Origin: Nothopassalora personata
Taxonomy: Eukaryota; Ascomycota; Dothideomycetes; Mycosphaerellales; Mycosphaerellaceae
Length of the DNA stretch: 64,000 nucleotides
Direction: 5' to 3'
Assembly: GCA_033816765.1 (NCBI GenBank)
Contig: CM066298.1
Location: forward strand, 1,798,001-1,862,000
The position numbers and the translations under genes were made by a program. Shown here piece after piece: positions 28,565-41,400 of this stretch (its first letter is position 1; every line of letters starts with the position of its first letter). The notes below the pieces were generated by a model. It was not told where the DNA came from. It worked only from the letters and a program-made list of their open reading frames with translations, and searched no databases.

Positions 28565-31500
28565 ATGTACAGCCAGGCCACGCGCAATGTCGATCTCACC
28601 AAGACCGAGGCCGACCTGGCCATGCACATCAAGAAGGCGACATCCATCGAAGAGACGGCGCCGAAGCGAAAGCATGTGCGCGCCTGTATTGTGTACACGT
28701 GGGATCACAAGAACAGCACGAGCTTCTGGAACGGCGTGAAGGTGCAGCCGATCCAGGCCGATGAGGTGCAGACGTTCAAAGCGCTCTATACCGTTCATAA
28801 GGTGCTTCAGGAGGGACATCCCGTGGCGTTGAAAGAGGCACAGCAGCATGTCGGCTGGCTGGAGGGCCTATCGCGCGGTCTGGTCGGTGGCATGGGGTCG
28901 CAAGGAGTGAGAGGCTACAGTCCGCTGATCCAGGAGTACATCTTCTTCCTCGTGTCGAAGCTGAAGTTTCACCGCGACCACCCGGAGTTCAATGGACTAT
29001 TCGAGTATGAGGTGGGTCGTTCAGCAGCGGAGCTGGCGTTGATAGCGATGGGGATGGCTGACGCGCTGCGCAGGAATACATCTCACTCAAATCGATCAAC
29101 GACCCAAACGAGGGTTACGAGACCATCTCCGAGCTCATGACGCTGCAGGATCAGATAGATAGCTTCCAGAAGCTCGTATTCGCCAACTTCAGCGGTGGGA
29201 GCAACAACGAGTGCCGTATTAGTGCGCTGGTACCGTTGGTGCAAGAAAGCTATGGAATCTACAAGTTTATCACCAGCATGCTTCGTGCAATGCACACAAC
29301 GCTCGGCGATGACGAAGCGCTCTCGCCTCTCCGCGGTCGGTAAGCAAAATCCACGCGGCTGGAGTATGTCCGCACGAAGCTCCGTGATGACTGACCTGGG
29401 CATGATACAGATACGACGCGCAGCACTACAGACTCGTGAGATTCTACTACGAATGCTCGAACCTCCGCTATCTAACATCTTTGATAACCATTCCCAAGCT
29501 CCCACAGGACCCGCCGAATCTCCTACAGGACGACGAGAACGCGCCAGCATTGCCGGCGAGGCCGAAAAACGAGCCAGTGACGAAGCCGCGCGACACACCT
29601 CCGCCTCCAGCATCGACCGACCCCGAACCAATCAACGAGTTTTGGAAGAATGAGCAGGCACGGCAGCAGGAGGAATACGAGGCGGAGCAGCGGAGGCTAC
29701 AACAGCAGTGGGAGGAAGCCCAGCGACTGCAACAATTACAGGCACAACAAGCGCAGCGTGAGTTTGAGGAGCAACAGCGCTTGCAAGCGGAACAGCAGCG
29801 ATTGCAGCTCGAGCAGCTCCAGCGGGATCAGTACAACCAACAGTCGCAGGGTCGCATGGCTGAGCTTGAGCGGGAAAATCTGAATGCGCGCGCACAGTAC
29901 GAGCGCGATCAGCTTATGCTGCAGCAATACGATCAGCGCATGAAGGCACTCGAGGGAGAGCTAGCAGCGTTGAACCAGAACTTCCAGTCTCAGACGCAGA
30001 GTAAGGACGATCAGATTCGAGCGCTCCAAGAGCAGGTCAACACATGGCGGACGAAATACGAAGCGCTTGCCAAGCTGTACAGTCAACTGCGGCACGAGCA
30101 CCTGGAGCTGCTGCAGAAGTTTAAGGGAGTGCAGCTCAAGGCGGCGTCAGCCCAGGAAGCGATTGATCAGCGTGAAAAGCTGCAGCGCGAGCTGAAGACG
30201 AAGAATCTGGAGTTGGCTGACATGATTCGCGAACGGGACCGAGCACTGCACGAAAAGGACCGGACGACCGGTGGGCACCGAGAAGAGCTTGAGAAGCTCA
30301 AGCGCGAGCTGCGCATGGCACTCGAAAGGGCAGAGAACGCAGACCGTGCCAAGGGTAGCGAGCTGTCGGCCATGCTCTCACGGCACAATCGCGAAATCGC
30401 GGATCTGGAGGAGGCTCTGCGCAACAAGACCCGGGCGCTGGACGACATGCAGATGAAGCTCGGCGAGGGCAGCTCAGACCTCGAACGACAACTTCGCGAG
30501 AAGGAAGAGGAGCTCGAGATCTACAAGTCCAGCCTGGACGAGGCTTTGCTCGAGCTTAACGACTACAAGAACGGAGGAGGCGCCAACGGCTCAGCTATGG
30601 ACGAGCAGATCGACGTCATGCTCCTCGAGAACATCAAGAAGATCAACGACATTATCGACTCAGTGCTCCAGGCTGGTGTGCAGCGAGTGGACGATGCTCT
30701 TTACGAACTTGACAGCTCAATGCAGGCCGGTAACCAGAACGCCAGCGGCCCTTACGTGCTGTCGCAGATTGAGAAGGCACAAAGCACTGCCATGGAGTTC
30801 AGCACTGCCTTCAACAACTTCATCGCCGATGGTCCCTCGGGAGGACACGCCGACGTCATCCGCACTGTCCATCAGTTCTCGAACGCGATAGCAGATGTGC
30901 TGTCAAACACCAAGGGTCTGACCCGTTTCGCTAGCGACGACAAGAAGAGCGATCAACTCGTCAATGCTGCCAGACGATCAGCGTCAGAGACAGTGGCTTT
31001 CTTCCGTGGCATCATGTCCTACCGTCTCGACGGGCTCGAGGATCTCCAGAAGACCGATGTTGTGATCAATAAGAACAATGATGTTCAGGTGGCACTCAAC
31101 AATCTTTCCAAGATCGCTGATGCATTCGCGCCGAAGTCAAAGGTCACGTCACAGACAGGTGATTTGGGCGAGATTGTTGACCGCGAGATGATGAACGCTG
31201 CCAAGGCCATCGATGCAGCCACGGAGCGTTTGGCCAAGCTGATGAACAAGTCTCGCGAAGGCTACTCAACATACGAGCTGAAGATTCACGATTCGATTCT
31301 AGAGGCTGCCATTGCAGTCACGAACGCCATCGCGAAACTTATCAAGGCTGCAACGGCCTCGCAGCAGGAGATCGTCAACCAGGGTCGTGGCTCCAGCATG
31401 AGCAAGACTCAGTTCTACAAGAAAAACAATCGCTGGACGGAAGGTCTCATCTCTGCTGCAAAGGCCGTAGCCACATCAACAAACACTCTCATTGAGACTG

Positions 31501-31956
31501 CCGACGGGGTCATCAGTGGCCGGAACTCACCCGAACAGCTTATCGTGGCATCGAACGACGTTGCTGCATCGACTGCACAGCTTGTAGCTGCTTCACGTGT
31601 CAAGGCCAGCTTCATGTCCAAGACACAGGAGCGATTAGAAGAGTGTAGCAAGGCTGTGACCAACGCGTGCAGGAGTCTTGTGAAGCAAGTACAGAAGATC
31701 ATCGAGAGCAAGAACAAGGAAAATGGCGAAGATGTCGACTACGCAGCGCTCAGCGGGCACGATTTCAAGATCAAGCAGATGGAGCAACAGGTAAGTTTCG
31801 CCGCAGGCTTCAAAAAACCTAGCATGGTCCATGCCTGTAACGACCGTGCCGCTAACATATCCATAGGTCGAGATCCTACAACTCGAGAACGCGCTGAGTG
31901 CAGCAAGACACCGTCTCGGAGAGATGCGCAAGCTCTCGTATCAGGAGGAAGACTAG
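28565..31956 (+). CDS. SLA2: Sla2/End4/HIP1R-type endocytic actin adaptor, four exons
   Basis: Exons are 28565-29011, 29074-29339, 29411-31790 and 31867-31956, with introns of 62, 71 and 76 nt and consistent phases, giving 1060 residues. The N-terminus is an ANTH domain (TEADLAMHIKKATS, APKRKHVR, VYTWDHKNS, EYISLKSINDPNEGYE) that binds PtdIns(4,5)P2. A Pro-rich linker and a long Gln/Glu-rich coiled coil (~residues 350-720) follow. The C-terminus is an I/LWEQ (THATCH) actin-binding domain (MSYRLDGL, SEGLISAAK-like blocks, then KLSYQEED). The protein links clathrin-coated membrane to actin at endocytic sites and is needed for polarised growth. The first ATG preceding the ANTH domain was used as start. 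An upstream exon is possible. Confidence 0.95.
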
Positions 31957-32627
31957 TAGTGGAGAGCGCATCGTGCTATGATGTAATTCTCGTCGGAAGC
32001 GTGCCGCTGGGCACCTGGTGCGGCGAGTTGCTGTCGAAGTTCAAACCACTATGCAATATCAGCCTCAACATTAGCCCGACTTGCACATGTTCATAGCGCT
32101 ACGTTTCAGACTCTGTGTGTCCAGCGCACACGTCTCTGCAAGCCACATTATCGCCATCAGGCAGCAACATAAAATCCTGAGGCGCAGCACTGTTTTCGGC
32201 ATGAGACTGCGGACAATGCCTGCCTAGACCAAACCATGTCTCCAAAACGGAAGAGCCGGAATGCACGAACGTCTTGTCAGCTATCCCAGGATGCTGAAAT
32301 GTCTCGTATGGAAGCACACTGCATGGGAAGGCACCTTGCGCTGTCGAATGAGCTCGTTGGTAGCCATGAAGGCCTGCGTAATGTGGCTGTAGGTGCGGAG
32401 GGCATTGTTGTGTGTGACGTCCATGACCTGCCTGCAGCACTCCCGCTACGGCCACAAAGTGGGAGGTGATAGGAACATAAGCATTCTTGAGTGAGGGAGG
32501 GACTGCTGTATAAGAGCATTGCGTCGCGTCTCGTTTGTTGAGCTTTGATATCCACATCCAGCATCAACAACATCCATCCAAGACAAACCCCGACCACACC
32601 ACACACTCTTCCGACGAAATCACCGAA
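31957..32627. other. Intergenic, no gene seen
   Basis: Short overlapping frames only. Contains the promoter of the GPI-anchored protein gene. Confidence 0.5.
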
Positions 32628-33295
32628 ATGCACTACTCCACCTTCCTCACCACCGTCTTGATCGTAACAGCCGACGTCGTCCGCGCCGACTGGCTCGACG
32701 ACAAAGACGTCCCATCCCAATGCACCGGCGTCTGCCAGCCAGTCGTGCAGGCTTCAGAGCACTGCCAGAACCAGTTCAAAAATAACGATGATCAGAAAAA
32801 CTGCATTTGCACGACGGCAGACCTCAACAGCGTCATTCCGAACTGTGAGATTTGTATTAGAAACGCGAGTGGCAATGATGATAGTAAGATTCCCCCCCCA
32901 CAAAGCCGGAGGCGAAGGGACATGTGCTGATGAAGATGATAGAAATCCGGGACCTGAGACAGGACTGTGGGTTGCCAAGCCCGACTGGAAAGGTCACTGG
33001 CACTGGCACTAGCACTAGCACTAGCACTAGCACTGGAAGTGCGCGGAGCACGCCTTCTGTGACGGCTTCGACTGCGAGGGCGACTGTCACTTGGGATGGG
33101 AGTACTACAGCCTCGCAGAGTGAGGCGACTGTGACTCCCACTACTGGCAGTGAAGGCGAGCAGTCTTCGTCAACTAGTGACTCCGGCGACAGCAATGGCG
33201 ATACTGAGAGCGAGAATGGCGCTGGATCGAACACCGCGTCTATGGCCGCTGCCGGCGCGATGGCGGCTGGTGCGATGTTGATGGCAATCTTCTAG
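32628..33295 (+). CDS. Secreted Cys-rich, Ser/Thr-rich protein, probably GPI-anchored
   Basis: Exon 1 is 32628-32883, the intron 59 nt (GTAAGA...GATAG) and exon 2 32943-33295, giving 202 residues. A signal peptide (MHYSTFLTTVLIVTADVVRA) precedes a compact domain with eight cysteines (patterns CTGVC, CICT, CEIC, DCG). A Ser/Thr-rich stalk with a Gly-Thr/Ser-Thr repeat encoded by a 6-bp repeat at ~32998-33036 follows, then a C-terminal hydrophobic tail (AGAMAAGAMLMAIF) preceded by small residues, as for a GPI signal. The architecture is common in fungal cell-wall proteins. The eight-Cys count recalls CFEM domains, but the spacing does not clearly fit, so no family is assigned. Confidence 0.8.
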
Positions 33296-33434
33296 ACCAT
33301 GACTGGTTTGCCAGACAGCGGGATGAGTTGACGATAGAACGGGACTAAACAGTAGAATGATGATTATTGAGTAGCTAAGCATGATGTACTGCAGCCGAAA
33401 GTTTCCTTCATGATCATCCCATCACGTCTCCCAT

Positions 33435-34179
33435 CTATGCCTTGCTCGCAGCAAAGTCCGCAGCAGCTTGAGCATATTTCGACACTTCGTTCGAGTGTAC
33501 AGTCAAATTGGTGCCAGAGGCGCAGACTGGGTCGCCTTCGTCGCAGTAGCTCTGCAGAGCTGAGGCGTAGGTGTTTAGGAGTTTCAGGCTGTCGCCCCCC
33601 TCACGGCGCGCGAAAAGCCCGTTTTTGGTTGATGTTCCCACGTCGAAGGATTGTCCTTTGGTGAAAGTTGGGTCGCCGAAGACGACGACGGCTTTGACTA
33701 GACAGGGATCAGCATGAGTTGCAGGAGGAAGATTGGACTTTACACGTACTGTTGCTCTTATACTTGCTATCAAGAGGCTTCGGCTTGTCAACACCTCCCG
33801 CCAGCACATCCGTCATCACGTTACCGCCTTGCGAGTACCCGACCAGCACAATTTCGCTGTCAGACCCGCAAGCAGCGACGTAGTCCTCGATCTTGGTAAT
33901 GGTATCGTTTATGCCGTCCGAGACGCTGGTTGGGTAGATTGAGTCGTTCGAGACAATTGCTGCGGGATAGTCCACCGCTACAGAAATCGAGCCGTTGACT
34001 TGTGCTTTGATCAAGTCCGCAACTTGGCCTGCAGTCCCTTCACCCGATGACTGGTTGGAACCGCGGGCTACGATGATGTAGAAGCCGGTGGCGCATGTGA
34101 CTGCACGCTCGATGAGAGATAGTGGTCTTGCTGCTGCGAGGGCAGCGAAGCATGTGTATAGGAGGGCTGTGCGGACCAT
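33435..34179 (-). CDS. Cutinase-family esterase (CE5), two exons
   Basis: Exons are 34179-33750 and 33697-33435 with a 52-nt intron (GTACGT...CTAG), giving 230 residues. A signal peptide (MVRTALLYTCFAALAAARP) is followed by an alpha/beta-hydrolase of carbohydrate esterase family 5: an IVARGSNQSSGEG oxyanion region, nucleophile S116 in GYSQGG, D199 in the CDEGDPVC loop and H211. Cysteines bracket the catalytic loops as in cutinases and acetylxylan esterases. It is a secreted serine hydrolase acting on cutin, suberin-like polyester or acetylated xylan; the sequence alone does not say which. The size is typical. It is convergent with the GPI-protein gene, 139 bp away. Confidence 0.93.
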
Positions 34180-35541
34180 GGTGCCTGTTGACTACTTGGG
34201 GTCGTTTGAGGAGTGTCTGAACGAGTGGGAAGTGTGCTGGCCTGGTGTGAGGTGAAGTGGGATGTTCTCTGTCTTATGCAGTGACTCCAGCTCCGGACCT
34301 ATCCATGTTTTCGCTTTAGAAATGTAGTCAACAGTAGCTCGCCAGTAGGTACCTCGAATCGACATGTACTCCGAGAGCCGAACTACTGACGACCAGGTAG
34401 AATTCTGCTATTGACCAGGTCATCTAACTCAAGGAGGGAAGTTTTGAGCCACTTTTCGGCAGGCATCTAACGTAGTCGTAATAGCTCCAGATTCTGTAAA
34501 CTCTGCTCCAATTGCTTCGAGGAAACGCACCATACCCCCTAAGGGGCCTACAGAGGTTACGAGGTTCTGCAATTCGCCATAGGACCTTAAGAACCTCGAC
34601 TTATTTTGAGTACTTTGAAGCTGAGATACAGCTGAATGAAGGTAGTGCCTTCTAAGAGAAGCGTACCTGGTCGTTAGCAAAAGGTTACCTAGTCGTTAGT
34701 GATCGCCGCTCCAAGAGAGCTCTTCCTGCCAAGTCTCGCCAGCCATCAATCAGCTTCACCACGTGGCTTCACGCGTTCGCTAGACTGCCTGAAGAGGCAA
34801 CTGCTAAGAACACAAGGCGAGCGCCAATAACTAGTGCTGGCCTCACTTTCTGTAGCGCCAGCTTGAGGTGGATGACGCAGCGCCGGAGTGGTGTTCACTT
34901 TGAGGAAGTCGCCGATCCGTAGCGGATGGGTTGAGCTTCCGTGAAATGGCTATACTATGGGTACAGTAGCGCTGTTCATTAATGGGCTTAGCAGCAAACT
35001 TCTCCAGTCGCTAGTCTGCGATGTATTCCGTCCGATATTCTCGTGTTTACACCCCCGCACGCACGTTGATCTTTTTAAAGTGCGCTAGGCCGGAGTTCTG
35101 CCAATCGAAGCGCGCAATGCATCGGCGAAACGCATGTGTTTGTGGCCTGTGGTAGCACATCGTGGCATACTGTAGATGTAGGCTTACGTCTGGGCCAGAT
35201 ACAGCAACCGCATAAGACTATGCTGGCCGGTAGGCAGTCCTGCAGATGCCTCCAGCCTCGGAGAGTAATTCATCATGTCGCTAGTAGAAGTAAGGCCGTT
35301 CTGTAGTGTTCCTCACCATTCCGTCTTGATATTCTTGATGCTGGAGTGCCATTGGAGGATGCTGCCATTAGAGGTGGCCGTGATATCGTACTGGACATGC
35401 TGTGTACCTCGCTTCTGTGACCTACAAGTAGCACAGGAGGTCAGTAGGAACGACGACTCTGGATACGGGCGCAGGGGTAGTCTTATCCCTTGTTCGGCTC
35501 CCTGAGAGGATGTAGCAACATAGCTACCTGGAGAATAGTTC
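34180..35541. other. Intergenic flank of the transposon nest
   Basis: No gene recognised. A 83-codon minus frame (34680-34429) has a coding-like stretch (NLVTSVGPLGGM) without homologue recognition. Base composition is mostly normal and falls abruptly to AT-rich at ~35605. Confidence 0.45.
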
Positions 35542-35543
35542 TA

Positions 35544-35638
35544 GAACGCTTGTCAGAACACCTGCACCCTCGCCGGATTTCGGTCCGCCGGACGCGCTCT
35601 TACCTTAATTTGTAGTAGCTACGTCCTTTATAGCGAAA
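35544..35638 (+). repeat. Left terminal inverted repeat
   Basis: Reverse-complementary to 47988-48082 over about 95 bp, with roughly 15 differences. The GC-rich outer ~60 bp is well preserved. Confidence 0.85.
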
Positions 35639-35749
35639 TAGCTATATTAATCAATTGTGTCGTTGTTATTGTTGCTATATAGCTAGTCCTAGGTGTTGTT
35701 TTGCTCTAGGCGGTCGCTGCTTCGACGACACACTTACTAACGCCCTTAA

Positions 35750-36730
35750 ACGAGCCTTTAATAACACTAACGATAGTAATCCGAAGATCGTAGACTACTA
35801 TAAGATTAGTAGATAAGTAGTATGACGAATACGCCTTAACTTCGAGCTATTTAGCGTATCGTATCCTCCTTAAAGCGTCTATAATAGTACCTATACGAAG
35901 CTAAACGGATACTATAAAAGATTATTAGTAGAGTACGTCCTAAAGGTGCCGGACGCGTACCTCGATAAGATAGCCTAGTACCTATTCGATTATCTAGAAT
36001 ACGGTGTTACTATTAGTAACTTAATAATAGCTAGGGTATTATATAGGTAAAACTATAGCCGTAAGGTTACACGTAAAATTGCCGGTAAACGTAACGAGCT
36101 CCTACGCGGTAATTAGCGTACGAAGTCGATAGTATAGCCGGCGGATAAGGTAGTGTTTATTAACGAGAGTGCGGTAGATACTCGTAGCGGTTAGCGGAAG
36201 TATTTATAGAGCTCTATAGGTTATCTAGTAGACACAACTCGGCCGGTATATTGTAGTAATAGGTAGTCTATCTACCCTACTCTTTCTATTTACGACTATC
36301 TACTAGGTACGCTTATTACCCTCGGAGGTATAAAGAAGGACTAGTACGTTACGTAGGTAATTAAGGAGGTATTATTACGAGTACCTCGAGGTACTATTAT
36401 CGTTATAGATAATACGTTTATCTATTACTCGGACGAGCTTATATTAGCTATTCTTAAGGCTAGTTACTACCTTAAATACCTACCGCTATACTTACTAGAT
36501 TGTAACCTAATTAAGCACTTCTTTAACGTACTTAAGGCGTAGATTAAGCGCTATTAAAATAAGATCCCTACGTACGACAACTTCGCCGAATTTCTACGTT
36601 ATACGATAGTTAAAGCGATAGTAAATAGTAATAGTAAGGTAAAGGTAAGATAGTAGTTCTAGAAGTACGGATATAGGTAGTAGTAGGGAAGTACGTACCT
36701 TATGTAAGTAAAATATCCTAGCTAGGGGCT
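35750..36730 (+). pseudogene. RIP-destroyed Tc1/mariner DDE transposase
   Basis: The plus frame, read through TAG codons, shows a DDE_3-type core. A VFINES strand at ~36148 stands where the catalytic Asp is expected, with Asp changed to Asn as G-to-A would do. A TIIVIDNTFIYYSDE block at ~36390 contains the second Asp. A YLPLYLLDCNLIKHFFNVLKA block at ~36490 corresponds to the usual Pro-rich DCNPIE motif with E changed to K. The upstream part reads as the helix-turn-helix region. At least six nonsense codons are visible. Confidence 0.75.
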
Positions 36731-36899
36731 AGATAATATATATAAACGCCGGGTAAGCTATATCTATAGTAACCTATTTTAACACTATAACGTTATTGTA
36801 TATACATAATATTATATACTAGACTATAGTACACCTATCTAATACATCTCTTAGTATATATATATCTCCTAACGTTATATAGTATGTTTACTAAGGGAA

Positions 36900-38193
36900 G
36901 CAAATTTTCCCGCCTAAAGCTTATATTATAGAAAAAGCCTCTATCTACGACCTAAAACGCGTTCTAAAACGCCTTATAAAACCCTCAATATATACTATAA
37001 TAACGCGATTATAGTACTAATTAGCTCCGCTAATAAGAGCGTAGAGAATAGTATTAACTATTATACTATCGTACTTACCTACGTACTCGGAGACACTACT
37101 CTTCGGTAGTACTATATAGGCTATAGAGCTAGCTAACGACGAGGTAATAGAGCTTCCCTATCTATATAGTATATTCGATTGACTTTACGTTAGATAGCTT
37201 AATATTATTTACCTTAAGGTACTTACGTATAGTATTAAGGTGTTCTTACCTTCCTTTCTATCTTATCTTCCTACCTATCTACGTAAAGAACGCCTCGTAA
37301 TTATCCTTAGGGTCTAGATATAAATACCGTAGCTTAATAGGCTCCTCCTTTAGCTAAGGGATAAATAGATTAAAGCCGCTATTTACCTATTTAGGTATCT
37401 AGCTAGGGTAATATATAAAGAATTTTAATACTACTCGAAGCTACTACTAATAGAGGCTTTCTTCCGGAAGTTCTAGACGTTATTAGCTTTAGTAGCAAAA
37501 GAACTACGCTCCTTATTACGGCGTAGATCGTCTAATATAGTATTACCTAGATAGTCGATAGTAAGCTTACTAGGAGAGTTCTCTACTATCGATAGCCCTA
37601 TAACATATACTATAGTATAGATACCGAATATTAGTAGGTAATTACGCGCGTCTGGAGAGCTATTGATATAGTAGAGGTAGTTACGGTTATTATACCGCTC
37701 GTTATGATAAGTCTACCTATCGGATAGCGTAAGATACTACGACTCTATAGGGCGAGACCGTATAGCCTATTACTTAGCTAGTAGGCTCTCGAGTTAGATA
37801 GTCGTAGCCGTTCTACGCTATATAGCCTATTAAGTTAATAATAATAGAGCCTTAATATCTACTTAAATAACTAGGTATAGGCCTTACTTACTACGCTACG
37901 CGCGTTTAAGGACTCTAACTTCTTTATTATCTTAGCCTATCCTTCTTTATTAGATAGTAGCTAAAAGAGACATATATCCGGCCTATACTTCTCGTATTTT
38001 ACGGTAATAGTCGTTTAAATAGATACGAGCTTTTAACGCTATAGTATTATTATAATTTAGCTATTTACTTTAGTAAGTAGAGAGCCCTCTATCTTACTAG
38101 TATTTTAACTCTATATGTTACTATTAAGAGCCTTATTCTTTATTACTATTAATAGGCGAATGTTAAAGTTAAAGAACCTATAAACATCGTCCG
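36900..38193 (-). pseudogene. RIP-mutated minus-strand coding remnant left of the inner copia
   Basis: The minus strand from 38193 keeps coding-like composition (a KYEKYRPDICLF segment at ~37990, then a KIIKKLESLNAR helix) with TAG/TAA codons. It appears continuous with the Gag remnant at 43830-44660 if the copia between them is removed. Family not recognised. Confidence 0.4.
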
Positions 38194-38440
38194 TGTTAAG
38201 ATATAGCATCTTAAGGGGAGCTAACAGTTAGGTTGTTATCTAATAGCCTAAGGCATCTACGATAACTTAGCTTGTCGGAAGACACCTTCTCTCCCCTTTA
38301 GCTTAGATAGACATCTAACACAATTAACGCATTGGCTCCTAATATATTGCTGCATGCCCTGTGGCTATTAGCTAGTTAAAGATTAATCTCTTACTCTACT
38401 CCGCTACTAACTACGTATCCTGTAAGGTCTTAACTTAACA
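38194..38440 (+). repeat. 5' LTR of second copia
   Basis: 247 bp, same length as the 3' copy, differing mainly by transitions. Confidence 0.9.
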
Positions 38441-38455
38441 GGTTATGAGCCCGGG
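38441..38455 (+). promoter_or_regulatory. Primer-binding site of second copia
   Basis: GGTTATGAGCCCGGG has its first 12 bases exactly complementary to GGGCUCAUAACC in the initiator tRNA-Met anticodon arm. Confidence 0.8.
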
Positions 38456-41400
38456 TTTGTACAGGAGTAAGAGCAACCTATATTAGTACAGGTTACTTGT
38501 ATCCCTTGCTATTATAGCAGAAAACATCTAGGAAGCAGAAGTCTACCCTATCTATCCTATTAAGGAGCTTAGTTTAATACTAAGTAATAGGTAATCTAGA
38601 AAAGGACTCTATACGGCTTACTATAAGCTAATACCTTAAAGACACTCTATAGGCAGAACTGCATCGAGATACTATTAAGAAGGACTTTAAGTAAGTTATT
38701 TAGAACTCTACTAGGAGAGATAGACCTGTATCCTAGCTCCGAGACTACACCGCTCTTTCTTTACCCTACTAAGCAGGCCTTAGTATCTACACCTACGAAC
38801 CTTAGTATTCTACACTAAAAGCCTTAGCAGGACCTAAGCTACGACTTTAAAGCATATATACCTTGTTTTATTACATTCAATTTATTATAGATTTATACTA
38901 AGAGAAAGGAGAAGAGAAGGGAACTAAAATCCCAATTCTTAGGAGAGACAGCTAGAAGAGATAGTTCAACCTTTAGAGATATAAGATAGAGATCTAGTTA
39001 GCATTCTTTACAATTAATGACCTATTAGAAGTGTTATTTAACAATATTAAGGGCAAGAACCTAAAACTCTAGGAAGAGACTAAGATTAAAGAGATTCTTA
39101 ATACACTAACATAGACAAAACAAAATGTAGCTTGTAACTTTAGTATCCTAAGTAGGATTATAGAAGAAGATGAATTTAAGCTTAAGGGCTCTTGCGAATC
39201 TAGAAAAGCTACTAAGATATAGGTGCATCTCTAGAACAAGTATAGCTAGGTGTTACTAACCTATGCATATAAGCTTATAAAACAGTTTGTGAACTTTAAG
39301 ATAAGTGAAGAGTTCACTATTAGATCTGCATAGGCACACCTAGTGTCTCTTAGAAGGAGGATTGCTAATATTAACCTAGAGGGCTAGCACTATAGGAAAG
39401 CTAATATAAGAATAACCTAGCTTTTAAGCTTACTGCTACCTAACTACTATATAGCTAGGGATACTATTATAGCTTAGCTAAAGATGGATTATGAAAGGAC
39501 CTTAAAGATCCTTAAGGCTTAAGAGGCTAGATTGAATCCCTCTAAGGCTAAGTATAGTATAGCAGCTACCTAGGTTAGGCCCTTAGGTTAGGTAAGATTA
39601 CTTTCCTGCCTTCTCTATAAGAAGGACTATCTTATTAAGAACTGCCCTAGTCTCTCTAAGGTAAAGAAGGTCCTTAGATCTTATTCCTAAGCACTATCCT
39701 CCTAGAATGCAACATATATTAAGAAGAGAAGATCTCTACTACTATCTTTAAGAAGAACACTAAGAGAGAAGTTCTCTATAGAGGAACTTAAGAAAATAGT
39801 AAAGAAACTTAGCTCTAATATGCTATCACTCTAGAAGAACTAGGCCTAGTCTTCTTCCTCTAAAATAAGGAAGACTAGGAAAGGTTTCTCTACCTAAGAG
39901 CTACCTAACTTATGCAACTTATCCTAGAAGACAATGTCTAATAATAATAAGTATAATAAAGTAGCTTACTTAACTACAGAAGTCTAAGGCAAGTTCCCCT
40001 TATTAGAGTAGTTACTTAATTCTTATGCTTTATCCTATATAACTAACTAGAACTGCCTCTTTAGATCTATAACTCCCTTAATAAAGAAGAAATAGATTAA
40101 AGTAGGAGGTAGGAATTTGTTAGCTACTTATATTAGGACTGTAGAGATAAGTAGGAGATCTAGTAGGAAAGTTGTTTTAGAAGATGTTCTACTTATACCT
40201 AAGCTAGGGGTAAACCTAGTTTCTTAGAACTAGTTTAGTAAGCAGTTTAGTGTCTAACCTCCTTTATTTTCTCTTATATCCCCCTCTAGCCAAACTATTG
40301 TCTAGACAAGGCTCCTTAGGGGGGTTCTATTTATTAATGAGATTTCTCCTCTACTATAAGAAAGGGCACATTACTTATTACGTGCACTACTAATAGAGAA
40401 TGCCTTTATAACTACTAAATTAGAGACTAACCTAAAACAGTAGGAGCTTTAGCATAGAAGATTTACACACTTTAGGAAGAACTTGCTCTAGAATCTTTAT
40501 AAGGTAATAGACTTAAAAGAACCTATTCCTATTCCTAGGGATAGCTTTTACTAGTGTAGAGTGTGTTTAATAGCAAAGATAAAGAAGTATAAAGGCAAAG
40601 TTACTAAGAGAAGACCTAAAAGACTTGCCCTTATATCTATTAATATATGTAGTCTACTACTAACATTAAGGCTAGGGTTCAAATACTAGCTTAAGATTAT
40701 TAACAACTTCTCTAGAAAAAAGTAGACCTGTCCTCTTAAGAAAAGAGAAGATACTCTAGTTACTCTCTAGAACTAGAAGATTAAGGCAGAGAGGAAATCA
40801 TTAGCATAATTAAAAGTAGTTAGGCTTAATAATACAAGGGAACTTATTGTATTAGTTAAGCAGTAGGAGAAGGATTTAGGAATTAGGCTAGAGCATACTA
40901 AGGCATACAACTCGCTCTAAAATAGACTAGTTAAAAGGTCAATATAAACCTTAGAAGACTCTATAAGGGCAATGCTTAAAGAGGCTAAGATACTAATTGA
41001 ATTCTAGCCTAAAGCACTAGAAGCCTAAACCTATATAAGGAACAAACTACTAAATAGTCTAGACTATAATAGGTTTAAGGTTTTACTAGATAAAGCCTTT
41101 AATAGTATTAAGCTAACTATTAATCATTTAAAGGTTTAGGGATGTAAAGCTATTGTCTACATAGACACAAGATCCTAGCCTTAATAGGCAAGAAGTAATA
41201 AACTAATAAATAGAGGCAAAGAAGTAGTATTTGTTAGATACGTTAAAAACATAGCTAAGGCCTAGCTCTTTTAGGAACTAGACATAAAAGCTGTAAAATA
41301 ACACACATATACAGACTTCTTTAAGGACTAACCTAGAGGTAATATAGATCTTAATGTTACAAAATTGAATCTATTAAGTAATGCACTAGCTAGGAGACCC

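Noticed and set aside
32628..33295. CFEM domain call for the eight-Cys secreted protein
   Set aside because: Eight cysteines are present, but their spacing and the missing Asp-containing core do not clearly match CFEM.
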